A stretch of DNA of 64,000 bases, taken from assembly GCF_029867415.1 (NCBI RefSeq), contig NC_081182.1:11662646-11726645 (forward strand), given 5' to 3'. Origin of the DNA: Vicia villosa. Taxonomy: Eukaryota; Streptophyta; Magnoliopsida; Fabales; Fabaceae. A model generated the notes under the pieces. It was not told the DNA's origin. It saw only the letters and a list, made by a program, of their open reading frames with translations, and searched no databases. Within the stretch, counting starts at the first letter, position 1; every line of letters starts with the position of its first letter. The position numbers and the translations under genes were made by a program. Below, in pieces: positions 1 to 11,458 of this stretch.

Positions 1-1250
1 GCTTCTGTCATGTTCCAGATTTCTGGGTGAGAGTAGTTCATCTTAGAATTACTGCCAACACACATAATGACGATAAGCATAAACACGAGATTGAGATTCC
101 AACCACCACCTTATTTCACTATCTGTGGAGTCTCAACCGAAATCATGGCGATGCACTCTGGTATATGTGTGGGCCTTATGTTATTGCTTAAAATCATATA
201 CAACTATGGGATTTATCAAGGGAAAAATAGGAAAAGTGAAACCTCTACAACCTGCATAGGGATGAGGCTACCAACCTCCCTACCATTCTCGGTCGCAGTT
301 ACTTCCTTCAAATTCTCTATCAGCACCTTTTCAAGAAACCTTAATGAATGCAAAAATAAGTACGAAAGAGAAAAAGACTCGAAGTAGTTACCTTGAAATA
401 GACTAAGTTGATGGTTCGCACAAAGTAAGGTTCACTGGAAGAAATGGTAGTCAGGATAATGGCTCATGGGAAACTGTTAACAAAGATAGGGGCAACTACA
501 CAAAATAGAAAAATAAGTCTTGAAATCTTACAAATGACGAAAAAAAAGGATAGTTACCCAATAACTCTTTATATATTCTCTAATCAACTGCACGATCCAT
601 GACATCATACATTGGGAATTGTGACCATGCAACCAATGGTTGTGATCTCACATCGAACTATTCAGAGCACTCGAGCATCTTAAGATAAGAAGGCATCATT
701 ACTGTTAAACATATACCACACATCGAAACCTTCCAACAAAACATCACAAGATATTAGAAAGAAATTCAATGTGCTTGTTCCCAATGCCATCGATTATGAG
801 GCTCTTCCACTCCCTTTGACCAGGGGCCGGACTAGAAGCCCACACAACAAAACCCTCACAAGGCTCACACATCAAGGTCTAATTGCAAGCACCACAGGGA
901 AATGGAGAGGAACACGTGTGACCTCGTTCAAGCACGAGACACGTAATTACGACCTTATGTCAACTTCTCACTGCTAGATCTAATCGAACTGTTATCTATA
1001 TGAAAGCCAAATTAAACGGAAGCAGTTCTAAACCGCTTAAGCTATATAAAACTCTGCACGCGTCAAATCCAAGTATTATTTTCACTCTCACATTTAAACT
1101 ACTTCTCATTCACTTCACTCACTTGGACATTATAGTGTTAATCTAGTATATCAACCCGCCGTTTCTCCTCATCATAAGCACACTCTACCGCATGTGAACC
1201 ATATCTCACTCTGCCGTCAACTAGGAAACAATGTAATGAGTGTGCTAAAA
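1..1250. other. Gene-poor left edge, possible LTR fragment
   Basis: No convincing gene is seen. The two short open frames here (around 67-387 and 771-977) match no family I recognise and the second has no ATG start. A TATA-like TATATAAA lies at 1043-1050 on the + strand, followed by a C/T-rich, A-poor stretch (about 1060-1200) that looks like the R/U5 part of a plant gypsy LTR. That identity is inferred from style only. Confidence 0.3.
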
Positions 1251-1978
1251 TTGTAATCAAATATTTCATTTATTTATATTTTTGTAATAAATAACTATAC
1301 ATAGAATAAATAAATTTATAATAATTAGTCCCTCAATTTTTATTAAATTATAAATAATTTTATAATTTCAATGAATCATTAATATTATTTTTTTATTATT
1401 ATAACCTAATTGCTGTTCATTATTCTTTTTTTTAATTATTTAAATTTGTATTTCTCACACTATAATTATTTTAAGGTTTAACATCTTTCATAATTTTTCT
1501 TTTTCATATAAGAATGGTTATTTTTCTGAATATAAGTGAAAATATCAAAAACAATTTATAATAAAAAAATGAAAATAGTTTATATTAAACTTTAAAATTA
1601 ATGAATGTGTTTTTTTTTTCTAAGTTCAAGCCCCGAGAAGAGTTCACTCTAAAAAACTCAAATCTCCATCACTAGGCTAACCCTTAGAAGTCTAAAATGT
1701 ATTATGTGTAATAATAAGGCGATGAAAAAATTCAAAAAAAACCGAGGTGGTAGTAGTAGTAAAGTTGGCCAATGAGAGTTAACTTGCCATCAATGTATAT
1801 TGGCTTTTCAAAGTTTATCTGTATTACAAGTTTCAAAAATACTTTTTGTACTTTACAAAATGAGTTTTATAAAAGAAAACATTAATATCTTGAAACAAAT
1901 CTTATCTTATAGAGAGAAAAGAAAAGTAATATCTTGAAAGAAAACATTAATGTATTTAAAAAGTAATATCTTGAAAGC

Positions 1979-2061
<83 letters not shown>

Positions 2062-2207
2062 AGAAAACATTAATATCTTGAAACAAATCTAATTAATTAT
2101 ATTATTTTCTTTTTGTACTTTACACAATAAAACCGCCTTGTGCTACTCCAATAATATATATTATCTTTTTTTTTATTAAATCTACTTCTTCCATCCCAAA
2201 ATAATTG
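1251..2207. other. AT-rich intergenic DNA
   Basis: A very AT-rich stretch with homopolymer runs and no coding signal. The phrase AACATTAATATCTTGAAAC occurs at about 1878 and again at about 2066, on either side of the (TA)n tract, so the microsatellite sits within a small local duplication. Confidence 0.6.
1982..2054. repeat. (TA)n microsatellite
   Basis: About 73 bp of uninterrupted TA dinucleotides. The open frame that crosses it encodes only Ile-Tyr alternation and is not a gene. Confidence 0.95.
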
Positions 2208-2303
2208 TTATATTTAACATTTTTTTTTTTTTGAGAAAAAAGAATATATATATATATATATCAAAGAATTATATACAAGAGCTATACAGACATCTACTAT
2301 GCC

Positions 2304-5300
2304 TTACATCATAAGCAAACCAATTCTTTTCCTATATTTGGTCTTTAACCAACCTCTATAAACAATAGAATCTATTATCTTGGGAACTATTCTACTTGCT
2401 TCTTCATTAGCACCTGAATCAAAAATACGCTTGTTGCGAAACATCCATATGCCATACACAGTCTCGGCGATGGCGATTTTCAACATGTGAGGATGGAATC
2501 CTTTCCCTTTAGTATTTTGAACAATCCACTTTTTCTCCTCTTGCCACTGACCCGGCTGATGCTTCACCTCAATCCAATCTAGAACCTCCTTCCAGACATG
2601 CTTAGTAACACTACAGTTAACCAACAGATGGTCAATGTCCTCCTCGTGCTCAGTACACAAACTACACTGATCCTCTTGCAACAGACCTAACCGTTTGAGC
2701 CTACTCTTTGTCGCCAGCCTACTATGAAGCACAAGCCAAAGACAGATCACTGCTCTAGGACGCGCAGCATTATGTTGTATAATATGGCTCCAATCCACTG
2801 TGTCAGCATCCTTGGACAGCTTATCATAGATGAGCTTCATAGAAAATTTTCCTCTACTCTGCATATTATTCCAGCAATTTCCAATCTGATTCATGTCTTC
2901 CCTTCTAGCCATTATATCCTTGAAAATCCAAGTAGCAGTACAAGGTATTTTGGCTGTCCACACAGATTCATGTTTCAAATAAACCGTATGCACCCACTTG
3001 ACCCAAAGAGAATCCATCTTCAAGCTTATATTCCACAAGCATCTAAGCATTGTAACCCTATTCCAAACCTCCATGTCAATGAGATTCAGACCTCCGTTCT
3101 TAATTGGGCTACACACCCGTTTCCACGCAATCGGGCTCTTCTTACTCTTATCAGTCCCAGTCCACACAAAAGCTCTACAAATAGCTTCTATTTTGTGAAT
3201 AACAAATTTGGGGATAGGGAAGCACATCATCCAGTACTGTGTAATAGCCAGGAAAATACTCTTCACCAACAGGACTCTACCAGCTATACTCAGTAATTTT
3301 GAGGACCAATGCCTAATTCTGTTCAGAATTTTTTCAATCAAAGGTAGATAGTGAACCATGCCCAATTTTTTACTTGCTAAAGGAACTCCCAAATACCTAA
3401 CAGGCAGAGTACCCCTCCCAAAATCAGTAATCTCATGGACTTTCTCTATACTCTCTTCCTCCATACCACTGCAAAAAACTTTGCATTTCAGAGGGTTCAC
3501 ACTGAGGCCAGTAGAATCAGAGAATTGTTGAAAGGCATCCATCATGAGCTGAATAGAAGTAATGTCTCCTCTACTAAACAAAAGAACATCATCAGCAAAA
3601 GCAAGATGGGTGATACCAAGACTAGCACACTTACTATGGAACTTGAAGGCATTGTTAGTAGTCATCTTCACCATAATTCTTTGCAAATAATCCATCATGA
3701 TGACAAACAATAATGGGGAAATAGGATCTCCTTGCCTAAGCCCCCTTTTAGCTGCCAAAATATCAGAATACTCTCCATTTATCTTAAATCTATAAGTGAC
3801 AGTAGTAGTGCTTAACATTATCCAATCAATGAATCTTTTAGGCATACCTATTTCATGGAGAATACACTCAAGAGAATGCCAATCCACCATATCATAGGCC
3901 TTCTGAAGGTCAAGCTGCATCATACAGTTAGGAGCTCCATTTTTCCTGCCATACCCTTTCAGTAACTCAGTAGCCAAAAGAATATGATGATGAATCTGTT
4001 GCCCTGGTACAAAAGCTGCTTGGCTAGTATGTATAATATCTCTCAACACCTTACCCAATCTGTTAGTCAGAATTTTAGAAATAATCTTGTAAAAGGTGGT
4101 GCACCCAGCTATAGGCCTGAATTCTCTAACAGTATTAGCCCTAGCATGTTTAGGAATCAGGGTCACAATGGTGCTGTTAAATGCTCTAAACAGTTTACCT
4201 TGAGTAAAGTATTCCTGGACAGCCGCAATAACATCCTTTTTGACAATGCACCAGCACTCCTTAAAGAATCTTGCCCCATAACCATCAATACCTGGGGCCT
4301 TCAAGTCACCAATGCCCTTCAGTGCTTCCTCAATTTCATGCTCAGTAACAGGGGCCACCAGTTGATCTCTTTGGTAATTACTAACTTGCTTGCCTTTCCT
4401 CAAAGCTTCAATGTCCACACCCTTCAAATTCTTTGCTTTGCTACCCATAAGACCTCTATAGAAACTGATAAATTCATTGTGAATATCCCTCTGCTCAGTA
4501 AGGACAGTCCCATCCTCCTTGTGCAGAACATCCATGCTACTTTGTTGATGCTTAGCCTTAATAGTAGCATAGAAATAGGCAGTGCTACTATCACCTTTAG
4601 CCATCCAGTCCACTTTGGATCTTTGCTTTAACATACTTTCCTCCAAGTTGTTTAGATGAACAACTTTATCAGTAAGCTCCTTGACTTTGCTGATGCACAC
4701 AGCATCCATTTTATTCTGACTGAGATCCACTTGAGCCCTCTCAAGGTCATTCCTGGCATCCCTCAACTGAGTGCTCAGGTTGGTTACATTTTTACTGAAT
4801 TGAGACAAAACAGGCTTCAATCTTTGCAATTTATTCCATAGCACAAACATGGCATTTCCAGAGATGGGTTGGTTCCAACACTGTTTAACTACATCCTGAA
4901 ATCCAGGTAGTTCAGTTATGCAGTTATAGAATTTAAACCTTCTCACCTTGCTCTGCCTACACACCTTCATCTCAAAACACAACAAAGCATGATCCGACAC
5001 ATTGGGGGGCAGACACTTCAAGATTTTACCATCACTATAATGGAACCAATCAGTATTTCCCAACATTCTGTCAATTCTGGAATAGATTGTCCCATTGGCT
5101 TGCTTATTACTCCAAGTAAAGTGATCACCACTACTACTCACCTCACTAAGACCAGTATGATGCAACATATCATGAAGATCTTTATACTCAGCTTCAGTAA
5201 CAATTCTCCCTCCCATCCTGTCATGAGGATTCATAACATTGTTGAAATCACCGAGAATACACCAAGGGCCCTGTATGTTAGGATGAATCTTCTCAATGGT

Positions 5301-5663
5301 TTTCCAAAGATGCTTCCTCTGAGCCAGCAAATTTTGAGCATAAACAGCAGTAAGATAATACATGAAAACACCTTTATTATCATAGACTCTACAGTGAATA
5401 GCTTGGTCAGTACTACTTATCATCTTAATATCATTCTTAGCTGCATTCCAAGAGATCCATAACCTACCATTGGCATGCTTATTGTAGTTATCAATAAAAC
5501 TATCATGAAGCTTAAGCTGCTCTCTAATAGCCTTTGCTTTGTTCTCTTTGACACGAGTTTCTATATAGATCATAATATCAGGTTGAATTTTATGGAGACG
5601 GGAGCCAATCTCACGCAGTTTACCTGAATTGTTAAACCCCCTTACATTCCATGAAGCTAACAT
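2304..5663 (-). CDS. LINE ORF2: endonuclease, reverse transcriptase, zf-RVT
   Basis: An uninterrupted 1119-residue frame starting at ATG 5663. It encodes the replication protein of a plant L1-type retrotransposon: an AP-type endonuclease nicks the target and the reverse transcriptase copies the element RNA there. Order seen: WNVRG near residue 5; LGDFNNV near 138 and SDHALL near 225 of the endonuclease; reverse transcriptase block with DLQKAYDMVDW, GLRQGDPISPLLF and the catalytic LAFADDVLLF near 688; then a C-terminal zf-RVT region with CSLC near 1001 and HLLVNC. No stop or frameshift is seen, so the protein could be functional. It overlaps the ORF1 stop by seven bases. The element lacks its 5' end and so probably its own promoter. 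Confidence 0.95.
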   Translation of the reverse strand: MLASWNVRGFNNSGKLREIGSRLHKIQPDIMIYIETRVKENKAKAIREQLKLHDSFIDNYNKHANGRLWISWNAAKNDIKMISSTDQAIHCRVYDNKGVFMYYLTAVYAQNLLAQRKHLWKTIEKIHPNIQGPWCILGDFNNVMNPHDRMGGRIVTEAEYKDLHDMLHHTGLSEVSSSGDHFTWSNKQANGTIYSRIDRMLGNTDWFHYSDGKILKCLPPNVSDHALLCFEMKVCRQSKVRRFKFYNCITELPGFQDVVKQCWNQPISGNAMFVLWNKLQRLKPVLSQFSKNVTNLSTQLRDARNDLERAQVDLSQNKMDAVCISKVKELTDKVVHLNNLEESMLKQRSKVDWMAKGDSSTAYFYATIKAKHQQSSMDVLHKEDGTVLTEQRDIHNEFISFYRGLMGSKAKNLKGVDIEALRKGKQVSNYQRDQLVAPVTEHEIEEALKGIGDLKAPGIDGYGARFFKECWCIVKKDVIAAVQEYFTQGKLFRAFNSTIVTLIPKHARANTVREFRPIAGCTTFYKIISKILTNRLGKVLRDIIHTSQAAFVPGQQIHHHILLATELLKGYGRKNGAPNCMMQLDLQKAYDMVDWHSLECILHEIGMPKRFIDWIMLSTTTVTYRFKINGEYSDILAAKRGLRQGDPISPLLFVIMMDYLQRIMVKMTTNNAFKFHSKCASLGITHLAFADDVLLFSRGDITSIQLMMDAFQQFSDSTGLSVNPLKCKVFCSGMEEESIEKVHEITDFGRGTLPVRYLGVPLASKKLGMVHYLPLIEKILNRIRHWSSKLLSIAGRVLLVKSIFLAITQYWMMCFPIPKFVIHKIEAICRAFVWTGTDKSKKSPIAWKRVCSPIKNGGLNLIDMEVWNRVTMLRCLWNISLKMDSLWVKWVHTVYLKHESVWTAKIPCTATWIFKDIMARREDMNQIGNCWNNMQSRGKFSMKLIYDKLSKDADTVDWSHIIQHNAARPRAVICLWLVLHSRLATKSRLKRLGLLQEDQCSLCTEHEEDIDHLLVNCSVTKHVWKEVLDWIEVKHQPGQWQEEKKWIVQNTKGKGFHPHMLKIAIAETVYGIWMFRNKRIFDSGANEEASRIVPKIIDSIVYRGWLKTKYRKRIGLLMM

Positions 5664-5921
5664 GGATCACCCTCCAAAGACTCTAGTGCATCTTTCGAAA
5701 TACCTAGAGCTTCAAATCCATTAAGACAGTTTACTAAGCTAGGAGAATCAGCAAAAATTATTTTCTTACCCCTGTCACGATTGGAAGTCACCATAGTCCA
5801 GTTATCTCCTTCATCAGCTATAGTCTCCTCAATTTGCTTAGGTGTGGATGTTACCTCAACTGAAGGAACAACCTCTTTGGCTAGGGGAATTATACTCTCC
5901 TGCACTTCTGCCTCAATTTCC
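5657..5921 (-). pseudogene. LINE ORF1 C-terminal fragment
   Basis: The reading frame stays open from the 5' truncation point at 5921 to a TAG stop at 5659-5657. It holds about 87 residues with an acidic stretch and the phrase NWTMVTSNRDRGKK, a pattern also present in the related LINE fragment near 24.5 kb (ETWTTVRKNRRG). It is the C-terminal end of the gag-like ORF1, cut off by the insertion. The frame has no ATG near its 5' end, so it is not expressed as a separate protein. Its stop overlaps the ORF2 start in the string ATGTTAG. Confidence 0.8.
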
Positions 5922-5934
5922 TTATATTTAACAT

Positions 5935-6608
5935 TTTTACACTAAATAAGGAAATAAGATAAATTAAAAAAAAAAGAATAATAATTTTACTAAATTATGT
6001 TTATTATTATTATTAACTATTAATATATTATAATTATCATTAATAAAATATGAAGAAATAGTAAATTATTAATATCAATTAAAAATTAAAATTACGACAA
6101 ATATTTTTTACATGCAAAATTTATTTTAGGATACGGAAAGTATTTAATACTATTATTTGCATTTCTTTTTTATTTTAAATTTTAAACGTATATTTTGGTA
6201 CGAGGTAGTACATCTTAGCTTATAGACATACACCCCACCTACCCTAGCTATCCCATCCAAAACAACCACAACCACAACAAATCCAACTTCACATATAGTA
6301 GTACCATTTCAAAACAAACTGCACATTAATTCCTAAGAAGTATTCCTCTAAACTCATTTAGTCTTGCCTAACTAAATTGATCATAGGAAAGAAACTCGTC
6401 TTTTACTTTTCAATCCTTCTCTCGTAGCACCTTCCAAGCTTTCTCATCACGCTATATAACAATCCACGATAATACCAACTCCCATCCATCACGCTTCTTC
6501 CATTTCACCATTCTTTTCACACTGCATTCTCTTTTCTGTTAGTTTCATTACACATATCACGTGATCACAAAAAAATCCGAATCCCAAAAAACACGGTTCA
6601 CAGTTGAG
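5935..6608 (+). promoter_or_regulatory. Upstream region of the DUF7796-type gene
   Basis: AT-rich DNA followed by a C-rich stretch (about 6230-6560) typical of a plant promoter or 5' leader. A CACGTG G-box core lies at 6558-6563, 46 bp before the chosen ATG, so it is probably in the leader. No clear TATA box was fixed. Confidence 0.4.
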
Positions 6609-9600
6609 ATGATGAAAAGTCCTAGAAAATTTACGAATCCGTTTAGTAAATGGATTTCCGATACTAATCGTCGTTTCATTATGTTAATAATTCCTCTTCT
6701 TGCTTTTATCATATTCTTCTCTTTTCTTTTCGACCTTCCTTTTCAAAAAGTTAAGAATGGCTTTTACGGCACTACTTCATCTTCACCTTCGAAAGATGAA
6801 TTGTTACGATCGAAAATTGCGGTGTGTTTGGTAGGTGGTGCTAGAAGGTTCGAATTAACTGGACCTTCGATAATGGATATGATACTGAAAGAGTATCCTA
6901 ATTCTGATCTTTTTTTGCATAGTCCATTAGACTCAGATGCATTCAAATTCTCACTGTTGAAATCTGCACCGAAAATCGCCGCAGTTAATATATTTCAACC
7001 GCAACCGTTACCGGAAAATGAATCCTTTGTTCGAGTTCTATCAGCACATAATTCACCTAACGGAATCCAGGTTTCATAACTATTTTACTTTTTTTTAAAG
7101 TTTTTTATTTTATTTATTTTTTCATTATTATTATTTCGCTTTCTGAATTTCTGAAAATATTGCTTGAAGTTGTTGTTTGTTATACCTGTTGGATAATTTG
7201 TTATGCTGTTTTGAGTAACAGAATTGAACCACTTTTATTTTGGTGGACAAAATCGAACCACTTTATTTTTTGAACAGATTCCAACTACTTTGCTTTGTTA
7301 TCTATTTTAAAAGTCTTTTTATGATTGTAACGTAAGAGGGAAAAACAAATTCCATTATATTTTTTGTAGTTTGTTTTAATTAGCTTCCAATCCCATCAAG
7401 TTTGGTAGGGAAATTGTTGTAAGGTGATTAGTCATTAAAGAGTGCGACATAAATTTGATCATAACGTAACATTAGATAGGAAGTTCTTATCGTAAACACG
7501 TTTGCCTTCATTCGTGCTACAGTATGAAAAGTTAAACTCCATATTACTTCTTTTTTTAATATTTTAACTAAATTTTATTGTTAATTCAAGCTGGTGGGAG
7601 GTAAATTTTTATAAGTTGTCATGTTACTATAGTGTTTAATTTAACACAAATGAGAGTTTATAAAATTATTTTATTGAATTTGTTTGAATTTTCAACAACA
7701 CTTTTGATGAGATAAAACTTAAAAACGAAGGTTTCGCTGTTTTCAGTCGCTATCTATAGAGACATCATCACTGTCTGATTAGCTTCATTGTAGCCCACAT
7801 CTATTTTCATCACATTTATTTGTCTTTGGGTTTTCCAGTAAATTTGTAGGTATATTCTCTCATAATAAAAGTGAATTTCACTTTTACACTACTAGTCTAG
7901 TACTATACCTCACCACTTCCAATAACTTAAAACTAGTCTTTACTTCCACACATTTACTTTACTTATTAGTATTAACGACAGTTCCATTAAGATCGGAATG
8001 ATTTAAATTTATATTTATATTTTAAATTAAAAATTAAAATTGAAATATATATTTTGATAGAACATTCGTCAACAAGTCAAATGTGTGGATTTGAAATTGA
8101 ATCCAACACCTTCATTAGATTCATGCATTCTTGCATTTAATGACACATGTAGTAACATGCACATATGATCACAAAGTCAAAAAACATGAAAAATATTTTT
8201 TGGTAATTTTTTTCAGCCCTTTTGAAAATTATAATATTTTTTTAAAAAAATTTTAAAAAACAAACAGGTACTAGCTATTATTTTTGCTTTTGGTTTCATT
8301 CTCATTTGCTTTTGTAATTCAACATCAAAACTATAAGCATCAATTAATATATTCTCTTTTTTATTATAAAATATAACAAATATATGTTCACTAAATTGGC
8401 AAATAAAGTGTCTACACTAGCTATTAATTACTTCCGGTCCAAATTACAAATTGTTTTGGAAAAAACATTGTCTCAAATTACACCCTCCGGTCACTATTAT
8501 AAGCAAAAAAAATGGTTTAATTCTTGGTCACTATTATAAGCAAAAATCAATTATTACTAAATCATTTAATGCTGTAATTCCTAAGATACCCCTATATTTC
8601 ATTTTCCAATACTTCATTAAATTTAATAAAGAGGATATTATAGTAAAGTTAATCAATGTTTTCTCCAAAATCTAAAAAGTTAACTACACTTAATTGAATT
8701 TCTTAATAATCGTGAAAACTTTTTTTTTGCTTATAAATGTGACCGGAGGGTGTATAAGTTAAATTATAATTTTTATTGAATAATAGAATAAAATACGTTT
8801 TTAAATTTTTTATTTATTTGTAAATTCTTTTATAGTTTATTTTTTAGGTAGAAAATCATTATAAAATTTTTTGGCTTCTAGATTAAAATCAAACTTTAGT
8901 AGAGAAAAAAAGGAGATGGAGGCTGTTAGACTGGGTTGGCGGGTCTAACTAACCCTCTTTTTTTTCCTTGACGCCAAGGCATTTGAAAAGTTGAGACAAT
9001 TTATTGTTTTTTCAATTTATTGTTAGTTTGAAAAAGTCAGAGAATAAGTATGAGATTGCGAATTAAATTTACATTCATTTTGCAGGGGCTTATTCAATAC
9101 TTTGACCTAGTAGAAGGCTGCATAACAATGATAAATTCACACCAACAAAAAAACAACATCAAGTACGATTGGATAATCCGAACACGTGTTGACGGGTACT
9201 GGAACGCCCCACTCGGTCCAGAAAATTTCGTTCCGGGTCAATACCTGGTCCCATCCGGTTCATCCTATGGGGGACTCAACGACCGGTTCGGTATAGGCGA
9301 TCTACGAACCTCAACAATAGCATTATCTCGTCTCTCTCTCATTCCCAAACTAGATTCTGCTGGATTCTCAAATCTCAATTCAGAATCAGCCTTCAAAGCT
9401 CAACTCACTACTCAGAGAGTAAGCTACCAAACAAAACGACTCCCGTTTTGTATAGTTTCGGACCGGAAGTACGATTTTCCTCCAACCCCGTTCGGTGTGC
9501 CGGTTGCGGCATTGTCGAGCCGCGGTCCGTTAAGTGGAGCTAAGTGTAAACCGTGTAGACCGGTTTGTGTGGGTGTGTGCGTGGAGAATGTGATGAGGTG

Positions 9601-9859
9601 GGTTGAGAAGGGATGGAGTTGGACCGATTGGGCCGATGGGTCACTCGAGCTGTGTAATGCTGAGGAAAGTTGGGAAAACGGTTGGGAGAATGTTTTTGAT
9701 AAAGTTGCTGGAAAGAAATTTGGTAATGCTAGGAAGAAAATTCACTCTATGAAATTTGATGATTGTGTTCATGATTTTATGAAGTTGAAAAATCTCACTG
9801 CTCAATGGAATGCTCCTCCCATTGAAGAAATTTGTAGTTTGGGGTTAACACATTCTTGA
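6609..9859 (+). CDS. DUF7796-type glycosyltransferase-like membrane protein
   Basis: Two exons, 6609-7070 and 9086-9859, joined in phase 0 across a GT-AG intron of 2015 bp, give about 411 residues. I chose ATG 6609; the frame is open further upstream, but only from a GTG at 6561, which is not a plant start. A basic N-terminus is followed by one membrane segment (about residues 23-43, [15 protein letters not shown]), as in type II Golgi proteins. Conserved blocks are [41 protein letters not shown] and a cysteine-rich [13 protein letters not shown] recognise the family as the plant DUF7796 group, thought to have a glycosyltransferase-like fold. Substrate and reaction are unknown. The coding frame is intact. 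The long intron carries a Stowaway-like MITE, and a LINE sits upstream. Confidence 0.88.
8481..8752. mobile_element. Stowaway-like MITE in an intron
   Basis: The 272-bp element starts CACCCTCCGGTCACTATTAT and its right end, read in reverse, is CACCCTCCGGTCACATTTAT. The arms match over about 32 bp with two or three differences, and TA flanks both ends. The termini and TA duplication fit a Tc1/mariner-type Stowaway MITE. It lies inside the intron of the DUF7796-type gene, away from the splice sites. No coding capacity. Confidence 0.85.
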
Positions 9860-11458
9860 ACGAAATTGATTATTCTTTTTTAATATTCCACAGTTAGTTT
9901 AGCGCCTAATACAACTTTAGTATATTAACTACTCTTCCGGTCAAGAAAATTGGCGCGAACATAGGAAAGGAAAGAAGGAAAGATATGAAAGTTACAGTTT
10001 ATTGTTTTGATTTTTTTAGTTAAAATTTTGATATACGGGGGGCATGATATAGAGATTAGAGATATGAGACGATGTTGATATCAAATTAGTTTTTATTTTA
10101 TCTCAATGGTGTTATTCACGTTTTTGACTCTAAGTAAAATGTTTTTGTCCTGAAAATGTTAATTATATTGTTTCACCAATTAATTTTTGACGAGGAATGT
10201 AAGTGAATCTTAATGGTTGTTGTATGGATGAAGAAAGAAAATAAGTAAATGGAAAGTAAGAGGAAAGAATCTTAAAAGAAGGTGATTTTCCCTGATCAGA
10301 TGGATCTTCAAGACCTGTAAGGATTTGGATCTTCATTGAACTGAGGGGTGTACTTGCAAGGTACTCCGATGTTAAAGTAAGAAGATGGACAACAGAGCGC
10401 GAGTACAAGGTAAAGGATAGAAGAAGTGAATGCCTGATTCTCTAGTGAAAGAGGGTATTTATAGCCCCCAGCGCTGGACCAAGATCTCGCTACTGGACTA
10501 GATGCCTAAGTCAAGTTAGGAGACTGTCAGGATTCCAGGCGGAAATATCGTTTTATTGTTTAGATTTGTAAAAAATAAATGGATTAAGAGAATAGGTAAA
10601 ATACTACTTTTACTTCATATCATGTTGAAGAATGCAATACAAAATGATATGAAGTAGAGAAAAATTGAAGAAGTTGTAGACATACTCATAATGGATCGTG
10701 ACCTGAAGTTGTGTATCCAAGAAGAATGAAGAAATTATTTATGAAACAAAGAAGGATAAATAAGTACAGAACTCTACAAGTAGTAGAAAACAAAATATAA
10801 TAATAGGATATAATTATAAGAAGAGTATCGAAGCAGCTATCAATTTGAAATATATATGTCATGTAATTATAATGTATCCCCTACTAAAGATATTACCCCC
10901 TACTAACAATGTTTAGGGTTTAGGGTTAGTGGGATAGTGTATCAATCTAATTGTAATGAATTGATAGTTGATTGATTGTTTGTACTTGGAACTAAAAGTA
11001 ACTCCAATGAAAACTTCTTTCAACAATTAATTGATATAAGTTTGTCTATTTTTGATAAAGTGTTATGTATCTATCTTGAAGGCATGTATGTCATTTGTAA
11101 TTTAAGTTGAAAATGTGACATCCCATGTGATGTTTTGGAATTTTTATACTCTGATTTTCGTATAATTATCGGGTAGAAATTGGGTGTTACATTTGTTGCC
11201 CAAAAATACCTCTCTTCCCGACCAACGTCTAGTTTTGGGCAGTCTTCCAGAATTCTTAACTACACTCCTAGAATTCTGGTAGTCATGCGTTTTGGGCCTA
11301 ATGTAACACCTCTTTTCTAATCCCAATAATAACATATTAACAGAGAAAAATAGAATGCATATAATAAAAAGGGTGTCACATGTCATTTCCAAAACAATTG
11401 AAAACCAAACATAAACATACAAACATGCATTCGTCATTTTTGACACAAAAATCATTTT
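9860..11458. other. Intergenic region with LTR-like pieces
   Basis: The 3' flank of the DUF7796-type gene, with no gene. A TATA-like TATTTATAG near 10447 within a GC-richer island (10400-10540) resembles an LTR promoter. The open frames at 10163-10408 and 11144-11455 on the minus strand show no family signature. Confidence 0.4.
10551..10605 (+). repeat. Direct repeat, left copy
   Basis: About 55 bp beginning GTTTTATTGTTTAGATTTGT recurs at 14242-14296 in the same orientation with a few mismatches (AATAGGTAAAATACTA shared near the end). It brackets 3.6 kb of repeat-derived DNA. Confidence 0.8.

Larger units (their letters stand above)
2208..5934 (-). mobile_element. L1-type LINE, 5'-truncated, with target duplication
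   Basis: The element body runs 2221-5921 on the minus strand. Its 3' end is a poly(A) tail, seen as twelve T at 2221-2232 on the + strand. The 13-bp sequence TTATATTTAACAT occurs just outside each end (2208-2220 and 5922-5934), which is the target-site duplication expected from target-primed reverse transcription. The 5' end is cut inside ORF1, so only about 88 codons of ORF1 remain, but ORF2 is complete. The insertion lies about 0.7 kb upstream of the DUF7796-type gene in the opposite orientation. An intact ORF2 with a nearly perfect duplication suggests a fairly recent insertion. Confidence 0.93.

Noticed and set aside
2724..5462. Five plus-strand open frames of 60-215 codons
   Set aside because: They lie antisense to the intact LINE ORF2, have no family signature and are composition shadows.
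6561..6608. Upstream extension of the DUF7796-type protein by 16 codons
   Set aside because: The extension begins with GTG, not ATG. Plant nuclear genes start at ATG, and ATG 6609 precedes a normal basic N-terminus.
11144..11455. 103-codon minus-strand frame with hydrophobic N-terminus
   Set aside because: No start context, no family and no partner exons, in a repeat-rich region. The hydrophobicity follows from T-rich DNA.
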